64,000 nucleotides of DNA from DAOUKH01 sp965261455 (GCA_965261455.1 OZ253453.1:2852001-2916000); one strand, 5' to 3'. Positions 1-9,186 are shown, numbered from the stretch's first letter. The notes: generated by a model not told the origin, from the letters alone. Translations and numbers: made by a program.

Positions 1-563
1 TATTCAAGGTTCTTGAGGGCGAGAGTCTCGCCCCGTATCTGCCGCGCGAAGTACGGCCAGAGCAAGACCGCGATGATCCCGATCACGTTGCCGAGGCTTG
101 GCCCCAGCGCCGCCGCGACCACGATGGCAAGCAGGAAGATCGGCAGCGAGAGCAGGATGTCGGCAAGCCGCATGACGAGCGTGTCGGTGAGCCCGCCCCG
201 ATAGCCGGCCAGGAGCCCCAGCAGGCTGCCAAGCGTGGCGCTCAGGCTGAGCGTGAGAAGTGCGACGCCCAGGGTGATCCGCGAGCCGAACACGATGCGG
301 CTGAACAGGTCCCGTCCGTTCTGGTCCGCGCCCAAAAGGTGATCCGAGCCGCCGCCTTCCAGCCCCCAAGGCGCCTGCAACGCGTCGGGAAGCGCGTTCC
401 TGATGGGATCGTGCGTGGCGATGAGCGGGGCGAAAATGGCAACAACCACCAGCGCCACGATGACGACCGCGGCCCACCAGGTCTGCCACCAGCGCGCGAC
501 GCTGCGCGTCCGATCCCATAGAGAGGGACTATCTGGAGAAAATGTCGCGGCCGTCGTTGACAT
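1..563 (-). CDS. dppC: ABC transporter permease, DppC/OppC type (3' end outside window)
   Basis: Second inner-membrane permease of a peptide/nickel-type ABC importer. About 187 residues are visible from an ATG at 563, beginning MSTTAATFSPDSPSLWDRT. The C-terminal part with the EAA loop that contacts the ATPase lies beyond the window. The visible part has the usual layout: a first membrane segment around residues 29-48 (WWAAVVIVALVVVAIFAP), then the typical loop ending HLLGADQNGRDLFSRI, then further membrane helices. It follows dppB by 12 bp and ends the operon that begins with the binding protein at 6,683. Substrate cannot be read from sequence; neighbouring CoA-activating genes suggest an organic acid or peptide-like compound. 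Confidence 0.88.
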   Translation of the reverse strand, partial: MSTTAATFSPDSPSLWDRTRSVARWWQTWWAAVVIVALVVVAIFAPLIATHDPIRNALPDALQAPWGLEGGGSDHLLGADQNGRDLFSRIVFGSRITLGVALLTLSLSATLGSLLGLLAGYRGGLTDTLVMRLADILLSLPIFLLAIVVAAALGPSLGNVIGIIAVLLWPYFARQIRGETLALKNLE

Positions 564-575
564 TACTTCCCCAAG

Positions 576-1493
576 TCAGGCCCTGCGTAGTCTCGGATCG
601 ATATAGAAATACGCGATGTCGATGAACATATTCCCGAAGATGTAGATGGATCCCAGCAGCAGTGCGATGGTCTGCACCATCGGGTAGTCCGCCCGGGTCA
701 CCGACGTGATGACCTCCCGCCCCATGCCCGGCCAGCCGAAGACTGTCTCGACGATGATCGTGCCCGTCAGGAGGTTCAGGAACATGATTCCGCCGTAGGT
801 TGTGATGGGGAGCAGCGCGTTGCGGAAGACGTGCCGCCACGTCACCGCCCGATCTGAGAGGCCCTTGGCGCGCGCCGTTCGGACGTAGTCCCGTCCCATG
901 ACTTCCAACATGCTGGACCGCACGACGCGCATGAGCCCGCCGGCGAGATACCACGACAGCGTGAGCACGGGCAGCACGAGGTTCTCCGGCTCCCCTCTCC
1001 CCGCCGGCGGTAGCCAGTTAAGCCAAACGGCGAACACCAAGATGAACACGATCCCGAGCCAAAACGAAGGGAAGGCGTTTCCGAGGACCGCGATGAACCG
1101 CACGATCAGGTCGCCTAGCGTCCCCCGATTCATCGCGGAATAGACGCCGGCCGGCACGGCTATAACCAAAAGCACCGCCATGCTGAGCCCGGCAAGTTCC
1201 AATGTCGCGGGGAACTTGCTCAACGCCGTATCCAATGCGTCCTGCCTCAGGAATCTCGACTCGCCGAAGTCGGCTTGGAGCAGGTCTCCCATGTAAATGA
1301 AGTACTGCTCGACGTAGGACTTGTCCAAGCCGATCCTTTCGCGAAGCTGCTCACGCTGCTCGGGCAGCGCATTCAGCGGAAGGAGGCTTACCGTTGGGTC
1401 GCCGGCCTGGCGGACCAATATGAAAACGGCGAGCGTGACCACCCACAGCGCAATCACCGATTGGAGCAGCCGTCCGGCTACGAACTTGCCCAC
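576..1493 (-). CDS. dppB: ABC transporter permease, DppB/OppB type
   Basis: First permease of the same importer, 305 aa, a normal length for the family. An N-terminal membrane helix (residues 6-26) is followed by a periplasmic loop with the family signature around RERIGLDKSYVEQY, then five more hydrophobic segments. The cytoplasmic EAA-type loop is visible as VRTARAKGLSDRAV at about residues 203-216, followed by RNALLP. Start is GTG at 1493, 9 bp after the stop of the enoyl-CoA hydratase gene, so the two are almost certainly co-transcribed. Having permeases downstream of catabolic genes and far from their binding protein is an unusual operon order. Confidence 0.92.
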   Translation of the reverse strand: MGKFVAGRLLQSVIALWVVTLAVFILVRQAGDPTVSLLPLNALPEQREQLRERIGLDKSYVEQYFIYMGDLLQADFGESRFLRQDALDTALSKFPATLELAGLSMAVLLVIAVPAGVYSAMNRGTLGDLIVRFIAVLGNAFPSFWLGIVFILVFAVWLNWLPPAGRGEPENLVLPVLTLSWYLAGGLMRVVRSSMLEVMGRDYVRTARAKGLSDRAVTWRHVFRNALLPITTYGGIMFLNLLTGTIIVETVFGWPGMGREVITSVTRADYPMVQTIALLLGSIYIFGNMFIDIAYFYIDPRLRRA

Positions 1494-1502
1494 AGTGACG
1501 TC

Positions 1503-2303
1503 CTAACTGCCGCCGTAGTCGGGCGGCCGCTTCTGCAGGAAGGCCCTAGTCCCCTCGTTGTAGTCTGGCCGTCCGCGGAGCTGCTCGTAGAGGACGCGCT
1601 CCATGAAGCGGGCGGAGCTGAGGGGTTGGTCCATGCTCTTGTAGATGAACTCCTTGTGGTACTGGGCGACGAGGGGCCCGTTGGCGCAGATCACATCGGC
1701 GAGGTTGCGCGCCGCAGGCAGTAGCTCGTCTCGAGACGTCACTTGCTGCACGAGGCCGATGCTGAGCGCCTGCGCCGCGTCGATCATCTGGCCGGTGTAC
1801 AGGAGCCAGAAGGCCCAACCCAGCGGCACGACGCGCGGCAGCATGTGGGCCTGGCCCCCGGCCATGTGCGACCAGCGCACGGCGGCGCAGCCGAACGTTG
1901 CGTTCTCGGACGCGATCCGGATGTCGGAGCCCAACGCCATCGCGAAGCCGCCGCCGCCGGCGTAGCCGTTGACCGCGGCGATGACGGGTTTGTAGACGCC
2001 TTCCTCCCAAACGAAGTCGCTATAGACGCTCGGCGCCTTGACCGCCCGCCCGCTGGGCCAGGGTTCCCTCATCCTTCCTTCGGCCTTGTCCAGGTTTTCT
2101 TTGAGGTCCCCGCCGGAGGAGAAGGCGTCGCCCGTCCCGGTCAGGATCACCACCCAGGCGTCGTCGTCGTCGCGGAAAGTGCCCCAAGCCTCGAGCAACC
2201 GCTCGCGCATCGCCATATTGATGGCGTTCTTCTTCTCAGGCCGGTTCATCGTGATCGTAACCACGTGGTCTGATTTCTCGTACAGCACCGGGGATTCAGT
2301 CAT
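1503..2303 (-). CDS. enoyl-CoA hydratase/isomerase family protein
   Basis: Crotonase-superfamily protein of 266 aa that acts on acyl-CoA thioesters. The family landmarks are the N-terminal VTITMNRPEKKNAIN, the first oxyanion-hole strand GDAFSSGGDLKE (about 60-71), and the second, VNGYAGGGGFAMALGSD (about 120-136). The substrate-specific part cannot be assigned. It lies between a CoA-transferase (23 bp upstream) and dppB (9 bp downstream), so it probably processes the CoA ester formed by the transferases on the imported substrate. ATG at 2303 is the natural start. Confidence 0.9.
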   Translation of the reverse strand: MTESPVLYEKSDHVVTITMNRPEKKNAINMAMRERLLEAWGTFRDDDDAWVVILTGTGDAFSSGGDLKENLDKAEGRMREPWPSGRAVKAPSVYSDFVWEEGVYKPVIAAVNGYAGGGGFAMALGSDIRIASENATFGCAAVRWSHMAGGQAHMLPRVVPLGWAFWLLYTGQMIDAAQALSIGLVQQVTSRDELLPAARNLADVICANGPLVAQYHKEFIYKSMDQPLSSARFMERVLYEQLRGRPDYNEGTRAFLQKRPPDYGGS

Positions 2304-2326
2304 GTCGTCAACTCCGCGCCCGCCGC

Positions 2327-3520
2327 CTAATGCAGCTTCTGCTCCCGTATCAGCCTGCCTACCTCAACGGGGTCCATGCCAAGGTGGGCGACGCAGACCT
2401 CTTCGGTGTGCTGGCCCAGCAGGGGAGCGGGCTCATCGTAACAGCCCGGAGTCTCCGAGAGCCGCGCCGGCGACCCTTCGGCCTCGACAAATCCCATCTC
2501 GGGCTCGTTCAGCCCAACGAAGAAGTCCCGCGCCCGCAGGTGGGGGTCTGCGAGCACCTCTTCCACGTCTTGGACCGCCGCCGCGGGCACGCCCCGCGCC
2601 TGTAGTTGTTCCATGACTTCGAACTTGCTGCGCTCCCGCGTCCAGGATTCTATGCGCTCGTCGAGTTGATCCCCGCCTTCCGCGCCGCCCGCAATGCTCT
2701 CGACCAACTCTCTTCGCTGTTCATCCGTCTCGGCTGAAATGGCACACCACTGGTCCTCGCCAAGGCAGGGGTAGACGCCCGAATGCCGGGCCCCCGGCGT
2801 TCGGTTGCCTTGGGGATGCGCGTCACGGCCGTTGACGAGATAGTCGAGGTAGGCGGGCCCGAGGGGCTGGGCTCCCACGTCGATCTCTCCCGCGTCGATC
2901 CATTGCCCCTCTCCGCTCCGAGCCCGGTGAATCAACGCGGACATAACGGCGAACGCGGCGCACACACCCGACATGAAGTCGGGGTGCTGCACGCGCGCCT
3001 CGGCCGTCGGGGCGACGCCCTCGGCGTAATTCCAAAGATAGGAGTGCCCCAGGAAGGCGCCCAGGTTGGGGCCCCAGCTCGCATATCCGGCGTAGGGGCC
3101 GGTGGAGCCGAAGCCGCGGAGGCCCACCGCCACGACGTCCGGCCTGATCCGCCGAAGGTCCTCATAGCCGAGGCCCCAGTTGGCGAGGACGCCAAGCGAG
3201 AAGTTCTCGACGACGACGTCGCTAATCCGCACCAGTTCTCTGGCGAGCGCGACGCCTTCTGCTTCCCGCAAGTTGATCGTGATGCTCTTCTGGTTGCGGT
3301 GCAGCTTGACGAAGGTCGGGGTTTTGTTCCATGCCTCAGGATTGTGGCCGCCGCGATGGCCGTCGGGGCGCATCCGCGACTCGACGTGCAGTACCTCCGC
3401 GCCGAAGAAGGCCAGGCAACTCGCGCACGTCGGGCCCGCCGCGCCCGTGGTGAAGGAAAGCACCCGAATATTCGCCAACGGGCGTTCCGTGTCCTCACAC
3501 CGAGCAGCCGCTGCGCTCAT
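2327..3520 (-). CDS. CaiB/BaiF (family III) CoA-transferase
   Basis: Family III CoA-transferase, 397 aa, moving CoA between a donor thioester and a carboxylic acid in the cytoplasm. The start at 3520 overlaps the upstream stop in an ATGA and begins MSAAAARCEDTERPLAN; a longer in-frame start inside the neighbour is rejected. N-terminal Rossmann-like segment FTTGAAGPTCASCLAFFGAE; mid-part ENFSLGVLANWGLGYEDL. The catalytic Asp is visible in VQHPDFMSG. It is the second of a tandem pair; the upstream partner has Glu at this position. The pair may form a heteromer like benzylsuccinate CoA-transferase (BbsEF), which is an inference. Confidence 0.9.
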   Translation of the reverse strand: MSAAAARCEDTERPLANIRVLSFTTGAAGPTCASCLAFFGAEVLHVESRMRPDGHRGGHNPEAWNKTPTFVKLHRNQKSITINLREAEGVALARELVRISDVVVENFSLGVLANWGLGYEDLRRIRPDVVAVGLRGFGSTGPYAGYASWGPNLGAFLGHSYLWNYAEGVAPTAEARVQHPDFMSGVCAAFAVMSALIHRARSGEGQWIDAGEIDVGAQPLGPAYLDYLVNGRDAHPQGNRTPGARHSGVYPCLGEDQWCAISAETDEQRRELVESIAGGAEGGDQLDERIESWTRERSKFEVMEQLQARGVPAAAVQDVEEVLADPHLRARDFFVGLNEPEMGFVEAEGSPARLSETPGCYDEPAPLLGQHTEEVCVAHLGMDPVEVGRLIREQKLH

Positions 3521-4755
3521 ACCACTCCGGCCTGCTCGAGTCTTCGGAGTTCCGCTCCTGCCAGGCCGAGTTCTTCGCAATAGACCTGCCTGTTGTGCTC
3601 GCCCACCGTGGGCGCCGGAGTTGGAGGGGGGGCGACCATCCCGCTGTAGCGATGCATCGGGCCCAACTGCTCGCATTCTCCGGCTTCAGGGTGCGTCGTC
3701 TTGCGGAACAAACCTCGCTCCCTCGTCTGCTCGTTCTCGACGAACTCGCGCGGGGTGTTCACCGGGGAGACGGTGACGCGCCGGCGTTGACCTTCTCGAA
3801 AGAGGTCTGCCTTATCGTAGCGCTTCGTCAATGCCTCCACGAAGGGATCGATGAGTTCGCTGTTCTCCCACCGGAGCTGCTGGTCCTCGAAGAGCTCGGA
3901 GCCGAGCTCCTCCGGGTTTCCCAGCCAATCGAGGAGGGAGCGCCAATGTTTCCTGGGCATGATGAAGATGCGGGCGTAGCCGTCGCGGCACGGGTACAGG
4001 TCGTAGAGGTCGAACAGCCGCTCCTTCCAACTTTGACGGAACGGCTTCCGTCCCGTGGCGCTGAACACCGGAATCGCGTATCCCGCCACGTGCGCCGCGG
4101 CTTCGTGGACCGCGACTTCGACCATCTGGCCGCGCCCGCTCATGAGGCTGCGAAAGAGCGCCACGTTGGTCCCGACGGCGGCGTAAGCGCTCGCCAGCGC
4201 GTACGCAAGCTCTCCCGGCGCTGTGATAGGAGGCGACCCCGGCTCGCCCGCCTGCGACATCACGCCGCCAAGGGCGAAGCAGACCATGTCAGAGCCCTGA
4301 TGGTCGGCGTAGGGCCCCGATAGTCCGAAGTGCGTGATGCTGGTGTGGACGAGGCCTGGGTTCTCCTCACGAAGTGACTCGTGCGTTAACCCGAGGTCGT
4401 CGAGATAGCCCGGGGGGAAAGACTCGACCAAGACGTCGGCGGTGCGCGCCAGGCGGCGAAACAAGGCCTGACCATCGCGCGAGTCCAGGTTCAACGTCAC
4501 GCCCCGTTTGTTCCCGTTGTAGTGCAGGAAGTAGAGGCTTGAATTCGGGCCGGAAGAGCCGCCGATGAACGGAGGGCGCTCCCGCACCGAAGCGCCGCCG
4601 GGGGGCTCGACCCCGATAACGTCCGCCCCGGCGTCGGCCAGCATCTTGACGCACAGTTGACCTGGAGGGCCCGTCAGGTCGAGGACGCGGGTGCCCGCAA
4701 GCGGGCCTTTAGAAATGCCGGAACGCCCCCGTGCACGGGGGCGTTCCGTATGCAT
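3517..4755 (-). CDS. CaiB/BaiF (family III) CoA-transferase, Glu in place of catalytic Asp
   Basis: Family III CoA-transferase of about 412 aa. The family core starts at PLAGTRVLDLTGPPGQ. By eye alignment the catalytic Asp is replaced by Glu in APGELAYALASA. Start is unsure: candidates are TTG at 4761 and ATG at 4755, and both place a perfect 30-bp palindrome (4719-4748) inside the first codons. There is no well-spaced Shine-Dalgarno sequence. The stop overlaps the start of the next CoA-transferase by 4 bp, so translation is probably coupled. Upstream lies the binding-protein gene. Confidence 0.85.
   Translation of the reverse strand: MHTERPRARGRSGISKGPLAGTRVLDLTGPPGQLCVKMLADAGADVIGVEPPGGASVRERPPFIGGSSGPNSSLYFLHYNGNKRGVTLNLDSRDGQALFRRLARTADVLVESFPPGYLDDLGLTHESLREENPGLVHTSITHFGLSGPYADHQGSDMVCFALGGVMSQAGEPGSPPITAPGELAYALASAYAAVGTNVALFRSLMSGRGQMVEVAVHEAAAHVAGYAIPVFSATGRKPFRQSWKERLFDLYDLYPCRDGYARIFIMPRKHWRSLLDWLGNPEELGSELFEDQQLRWENSELIDPFVEALTKRYDKADLFREGQRRRVTVSPVNTPREFVENEQTRERGLFRKTTHPEAGECEQLGPMHRYSGMVAPPPTPAPTVGEHNRQVYCEELGLAGAELRRLEQAGVV
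4719..4748 (-). terminator. 30-bp perfect palindrome, possible attenuator between binding-protein and CoA-transferase genes
   Basis: The arms CGGAACGCCCCCGTG and its exact complement abut with no unpaired centre. The element lies 42 bp after the stop of the binding-protein gene (minus strand) and is followed by GCATTTCTAAAGG, a weak T-tract. It would act as a partial terminator, giving more binding protein than downstream enzymes. The arm core GAACGCCCCC also forms the strong terminator at 40,959. It overlaps the likely first codons of the CoA-transferase. Confidence 0.5.
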
Positions 4756-4790
4756 CTCCAATGAATCGCAGCCTGTCGCGGAGGTGGCCG

Positions 4791-6683
4791 CTACTGCTTG
4801 ACCGTCAGGAATTCGAGGTTATGCACCCGCAAGTGTCCTGGGATCAAGGGCCATTCGTCGACTCGCTCGGAAGCTGCGTACAGCTTGGGCAGGACGAACA
4901 TGGGGACCCAGTAGTGGCCGTCGTACATGTGCTGGTTGACCGCCGTGATGAGGGGCGCGCGTTCTTCAGGAAGCAGGGCCGCGTTAGCCGCGTCGAGCTT
5001 CACTTGCAACTCGTCGCTCCCAAACCAGAGCGGGAACCTCGTGTGGTAGAACAAGTTGTAGTACCCCATCGGGTCGGGGTAGTTGGCGTTGCAGTACCAG
5101 TAGTAGGTCAGCTCCGGATCCGTGATGTTGATCAGGATTTCCCGGAAGTTCGTCCACTCGCCGGGAACGGTCTCAACGTTCAGGCCCAGCTGCCGCCAGG
5201 AGTCGGCGACTGCTTCATGCAGGGCTAGGCCTACCGGCCCGCTGGGTTGATCGTAGATGGGGATCGAGATGTCGAACCCGTCCACGTATCCGGCTTCTGC
5301 CAGGAGCGCCTTCGCCTGCTCTAGGTCATAGGCGTAAGGCTCGGAGGTGCCGGACCAGTGCGTCTGACCGGGGAACGTGCAGGCGCCGAGCCCGTTCTGC
5401 GTTCCGATGCCGCCATAGAGGTTGTCGATGATCGACTGGCGGTCGACCGCCAGGTTCAGCGCTAGGCGGACCTTCCTCGCCCGTTCGGGGTCGTCGCCGT
5501 CGACCCAAGGCAGGCTGCCATCGTAGTTGTCGTGCTCCGGCGGGATCAGGCCGCGGAAGGCGTACCAGACGTTATAGCCGGTGTCGTCGATCTTCAGTTG
5601 CGCCCCGACGTTTCGGGCCTGCGCCACCTGGAGGGCCGACAGGCTCATGATGTCGGCCCGTCCCGAGGCGATGAGCGCCAACTGCGTGGCGTACTGGGGA
5701 ACGATCAGGAACTCGACCGTCGCGACCGACGGCGTCTGCCGCCAGTGGTTCTCGACGGCACGGACGCGAATCGACTCGCCGAGTTTGTGCTCGTCGAATT
5801 CGAACGGCCCGGTGCCCACGGGGTTCGCCGCGGCCTCGTCGGTTCCCACCGCCTCTATGTAGCTGGCGTTGACCACGAGGTACGGCGTGTTCGTGGAGCC
5901 GAAGATCGATTCCAGCCACTGACCGTAGGGTTTCTCCGACCGCATCTCGACCGTGTTGTCGTCGATGGCCCGGACGTGCTCAAGAAGGGATTCCTTTGTG
6001 TCGCCGAACAGCGGCATGATCGTCCGTAGGCCCTGGTGGCTCGCCTCCTCCTCGTAGATGAGCGAGTAGGTCCGGACCACGTCTTCCGCGACGAACGTGT
6101 CGCCGTCATGGAACGGTATGTTCTGGCGCAGCTTCATCGTGAGGACGGTGGAGTCACCGGAAAGCTCCCACGACTCCGCCAGCTGGTTTTCTGTGTACCC
6201 GGGCGTCCAGACGGCGAGTTGCTCGTTCATGGTGTGGCGCGGGTTGAACATCGTCGAGCCGCCGTAGTGGTGAAGCCACAGCTCGCGTTCGAGCGTGTCG
6301 AGGACCACCACGATGTTGGCCGCCACCGGCGCTGGGGCGGCGGTGGCAGGAGCCGGCGTGGCGGTGACCACCACTTGCACGGGTTCGGGGGTCGGCGCCG
6401 GGGTCGGGGTCGGCCCAGGGGTGGCGGTGACCACCACCTCGACGGGCGCGGCGGTCGGCCCCGCCATTGCGTTCGGATCGGGTGTGGCGGTGACGACCAC
6501 CAGCACGGGAGCCGAGGTTGGCGCCGGCGTTGAGGTCGGCCCAGGGGTGGCGGTGACCACCACCTCGACGGGAGGGGCGGCGGTCGGCGCCGGGGCCGAC
6601 GTCGGCTCTGCGTCGCCGCACGCGGCTACCGCCAGCACGACGACGAGCAGCAGTATAGGGATCGTAAATAGTTTCCTTCGCAT
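4791..6683 (-). CDS. ABC transporter substrate-binding lipoprotein (family 5, peptide/nickel type)
   Basis: Extracytoplasmic solute-binding protein of 630 aa that feeds the DppBC permeases downstream. Chosen start is ATG 6683: a lipoprotein signal begins MRRKLFTIPILLLVVV and ends in lipobox AVAAC. Residues of about 30-130 form a low-complexity linker with four VVVTATP repeats separated by Pro/Thr/Ala stretches, a linker common in Chloroflexota binding proteins. The SBP_bac_5 domain follows, with landmarks such as LRQNIPFHDGDTF and NPVGTGPFEF. First gene of a six-gene operon ending in dppC. No ATPase genes are present in the window; they may follow dppC. Confidence 0.92.
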   Translation of the reverse strand: MRRKLFTIPILLLVVVLAVAACGDAEPTSAPAPTAAPPVEVVVTATPGPTSTPAPTSAPVLVVVTATPDPNAMAGPTAAPVEVVVTATPGPTPTPAPTPEPVQVVVTATPAPATAAPAPVAANIVVVLDTLERELWLHHYGGSTMFNPRHTMNEQLAVWTPGYTENQLAESWELSGDSTVLTMKLRQNIPFHDGDTFVAEDVVRTYSLIYEEEASHQGLRTIMPLFGDTKESLLEHVRAIDDNTVEMRSEKPYGQWLESIFGSTNTPYLVVNASYIEAVGTDEAAANPVGTGPFEFDEHKLGESIRVRAVENHWRQTPSVATVEFLIVPQYATQLALIASGRADIMSLSALQVAQARNVGAQLKIDDTGYNVWYAFRGLIPPEHDNYDGSLPWVDGDDPERARKVRLALNLAVDRQSIIDNLYGGIGTQNGLGACTFPGQTHWSGTSEPYAYDLEQAKALLAEAGYVDGFDISIPIYDQPSGPVGLALHEAVADSWRQLGLNVETVPGEWTNFREILINITDPELTYYWYCNANYPDPMGYYNLFYHTRFPLWFGSDELQVKLDAANAALLPEERAPLITAVNQHMYDGHYWVPMFVLPKLYAASERVDEWPLIPGHLRVHNLEFLTVKQ

Positions 6684-6806
6684 GGCTATGTGCTTCGACT
6701 CCTTAATGACGTTTGCGCGGCTCGCCGACGCCATCCGCTGGCCGCAACACCCTCTGATCAACGGGTGCGTAAGCCGCCACTAGCGCGTAAGCCACCAAGA
6801 CGTGGA

Positions 6807-6836
6807 ATTATAGCACTTAGACGATTCTACTGTGCC
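6807..6836 (-). promoter_or_regulatory. predicted promoter of the binding-protein operon
   Basis: A perfect TATAAT reads on the minus strand at 6812-6807. About 18 bp upstream is GGCACA, a poor -35. The distance to the ATG at 6683 implies a leader of roughly 115 nt with no obvious structure. On the plus strand, TATACT at 6852-6857 may be the -10 box of the divergent hydrolase genes at 6,891. Confidence 0.4.
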
Positions 6837-6890
6837 ACCTCGCTTGAAGCGTATACTCGCGTGTAGTCTTCTGCCCAGCAGGCCTCGTGA

Positions 6891-7619
6891 ATGACGCTCA
6901 AGTTCCTCGAACCGGATCCGAAGATCGCTTACATCGGCGCCTCGCTGACGCCGGAAGAGTCCTCCGGTGAGCCGGACCACGACTTCTACCGCAGGGGCGA
7001 GCGTCCCGCGCTGTTGGTCATCGACATGCAGCGGGGCTACGTCTCGCCTGAGCCGAAGCCCTGGGTGAAGGGCCTCCCCGATGGGATCGCCGAGCTGATC
7101 GACGGCGCGACCGCCGCCACTGGACAACTGATCGTCGCGGCGCGAGAGGTGGGGCTGCCCGTGCTCTACACCGGTACGCGCTACCTGCCCGACGGCAGCG
7201 ACTGCGGCGTCCGCGGGGAGAAGTTTCCCCACCTAGCGGCGCATATGCGGGAGGGCCTCCCCTGGGTGGAGATCGACGAGCGCCTCGCCCCGAGGGACGG
7301 CGAGGTGGTCGTCTGGAAGCAAGCCGCTTCCGGGTTCTTCGGTACCCACCTGGCCCCGCTGCTCATCCACCGAAAGATCGACACCTGCATCATCGCGGGG
7401 ACGGCCACCAGCGGCTGCGTGCGGGCCGCGGCGGTGGACGCGATCGCAGCCAACTTCCGCACCGTCGTCGTCGAGGAGGCCGTCTGCGACAAGAGCCTCT
7501 GGGCGCACAAGGCGACCCTGTTCGACCTCTGGCGCTACATCGCCACCGTCGCCTCCCTGCGCGACGTCCTCGACTGGATCGCCGAATGGGGCGAGCGGAG
7601 CCGGACGGCCGGGCAATGA
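6891..7619 (+). CDS. isochorismatase-like cysteine hydrolase (copy 1)
   Basis: Cysteine hydrolase of the isochorismatase/nicotinamidase/N-carbamoylsarcosine amidase superfamily, 242 aa. Visible catalytic elements are the Asp in LLVIDMQRGY (about residue 44) and the nucleophilic Cys in GTATSGCVRAAAVDA (about residue 170), preceded by the usual cis-peptide region. Such enzymes hydrolyse C-N bonds in amides or carbamoyl compounds; the substrate cannot be assigned. Its stop overlaps the start of a paralogue by 4 bp. It is divergent from the binding-protein operon. Confidence 0.87.
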   Translation: MTLKFLEPDPKIAYIGASLTPEESSGEPDHDFYRRGERPALLVIDMQRGYVSPEPKPWVKGLPDGIAELIDGATAATGQLIVAAREVGLPVLYTGTRYLPDGSDCGVRGEKFPHLAAHMREGLPWVEIDERLAPRDGEVVVWKQAASGFFGTHLAPLLIHRKIDTCIIAGTATSGCVRAAAVDAIAANFRTVVVEEAVCDKSLWAHKATLFDLWRYIATVASLRDVLDWIAEWGERSRTAGQ

Positions 7620-8335
7620 GCCTCGACTTTCTGAAGCCGGACCCCATGGTCCGCTATATCCATGAGTCCGTGACTCCCGAAGAGCTTCGCGGCGGGGTCG
7701 GGGCCGACTTCTACCGCGGCGGTGAACGTCCGGCCGTCATCGTCATCGATCTCCAACGCGGCTATGTCTCGCCCGAGCCGAAGCCCTGGGTGCGTGGCGT
7801 GTCCGAGCACGTGCAGGAAATCACCGACGGCGCCATCGCGGCGGCGGCCCGTGTTATCGGCGCGGCACGGGCGTGCGGGATGCCGGTCGTCTTCACCGGC
7901 GACCGATACGCCGCGGGAGGCGGCGACTGCGGCGTGCGGGGCGAGAAATTCCCCAGCCTGGCCGAGTACATGTGCGACGGGGAGCCGTGGGTCGAGATTG
8001 ACCCCCGCGTGGACCCCCGTCCCGGTGAGCCGATCATCTGGAAGAAGGCGAGCTCGGCCTTCGCCAACACCTACCTTGTCCCCGTGCTCCAGCACCGCGG
8101 CGTCGATACCCTGGTCTTTGTGGGTGCAGCTACCAGCGGCTGCGTCCGCGCATCCGTCACGGACGCCGTGTCCTCGAACTTCCGCGCTGTCGTGGTCGAA
8201 GAGGCCGTGTGCGACAAGAACCAGTGGGCACACAAGGCGTCGCTCTTCGACCTCTGGCGCTACGTGGCCAGCGTGGCCCCGATGGACGAGGTGCTGCAGT
8301 GGATGGGGTCCCACGGCGGGGCCCCGCGCGGCTAG
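7616..8335 (+). CDS. isochorismatase-like cysteine hydrolase (copy 2)
   Basis: 239 aa tandem paralogue of the preceding hydrolase. They share YVSPEPKPWV, GVRGEKFP and TSGCVRA, with the catalytic Asp in IVIDLQRGY and Cys in AATSGCVRAS. The ATG at 7616 forms an ATGA overlap with the upstream stop, so an earlier in-frame start is rejected. Two near-full-length copies in one transcript suggest either a recent duplication or a two-subunit enzyme. The 3' end overlaps the convergent enoyl-CoA hydratase by 4 bp. Confidence 0.86.
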   Translation: MSLDFLKPDPMVRYIHESVTPEELRGGVGADFYRGGERPAVIVIDLQRGYVSPEPKPWVRGVSEHVQEITDGAIAAAARVIGAARACGMPVVFTGDRYAAGGGDCGVRGEKFPSLAEYMCDGEPWVEIDPRVDPRPGEPIIWKKASSAFANTYLVPVLQHRGVDTLVFVGAATSGCVRASVTDAVSSNFRAVVVEEAVCDKNQWAHKASLFDLWRYVASVAPMDEVLQWMGSHGGAPRG

Positions 8336-9180
8336 GCCTTCTCGTACGGCGCGTCGCGCTTGCGGATGAACCCCTTGAGGTCCTTCGCGCTCATGCCCTC
8401 GTGGCTGGCCTTGTGCTCGTCGGTGAACATCGCCTGGGTCCAAGTCTCGAAGTGCTGCTCGTGGCTCGTGCGCCAGCCCATGCCGTCGAGCATTCGGTTG
8501 ATGGAGCGTTTCGTGGCTTGGAGTGTCGCTGGGGGCGTCAGCGCGATCTTCCCCGCGATCCGCATCGTCTCCTCTTCGAGCCGGTCGCGGGGCACGACCC
8601 GATTGACCAGGCCGAGCCGGTGTGCCTCGTCCGCCTCGAGGTACTCCCCCGTCCACATCAGTTCCTTCGCCTTACGTACCCCCACGTCCCAGGGCTCGAC
8701 GAGCAACTCGAGCCCTCCCGCCGCCATGAGGACGACGGGGTCCCTGAACCTGGCGTCATCGGACGCGACGATCAGGTCGCACATCGAGGCCAGCAGCCAG
8801 CCGCCGGCCACGCAGTAGCCGTGGACCTGCGCGATCGTTGGCTTGCGCGTGTAGTGGATCGCCATGCACTTCTCGTAGATTGCCTCGTGGAAGATGCGGC
8901 GCACCATCTCGGTGTTCCCCTCGAACCACTTGTCCGCCGAGGGGCCGCCGAAGGCGAGGGGGTCGCGCGGAAAGGCTTTTAGGTCGTGGCCCGATGAGAA
9001 GGCGCGACCCGCGCCGCGCAGCACCACGACCCGGACGTCTTCGTCGGCGTCGGCGGCGCGAAAAGCGTCGGCCAACTCGTCCTTCATCGCCTCGTTCTGC
9101 GCGTTAAGGACCTCCGGCCGGTTCAGCGTGATGACGGCGGCGCGCTCGTCTATGGCATAGGTGATCGTTTCGTACGTCAT
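8332..9180 (-). CDS. enoyl-CoA hydratase/isomerase family protein
   Basis: Crotonase-fold protein, 282 aa. N-terminal AVITLNRPEVLNAQN; oxyanion-hole segments GRAFSSGHDLKAF and VHGYCVAGGWLLASMCD. The C-terminal third, with PPATLQATKRSINRMLDGMG, is nearly identical to that of the gene upstream at 9187-10026, so the two are paralogues (6 bp apart, same strand). The substrate is unknown; the placement beside three CoA-transferases fits degradation of a CoA-activated acid. Confidence 0.89.
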   Translation of the reverse strand: MTYETITYAIDERAAVITLNRPEVLNAQNEAMKDELADAFRAADADEDVRVVVLRGAGRAFSSGHDLKAFPRDPLAFGGPSADKWFEGNTEMVRRIFHEAIYEKCMAIHYTRKPTIAQVHGYCVAGGWLLASMCDLIVASDDARFRDPVVLMAAGGLELLVEPWDVGVRKAKELMWTGEYLEADEAHRLGLVNRVVPRDRLEEETMRIAGKIALTPPATLQATKRSINRMLDGMGWRTSHEQHFETWTQAMFTDEHKASHEGMSAKDLKGFIRKRDAPYEKA

Positions 9181-9186
9181 AGGTAC

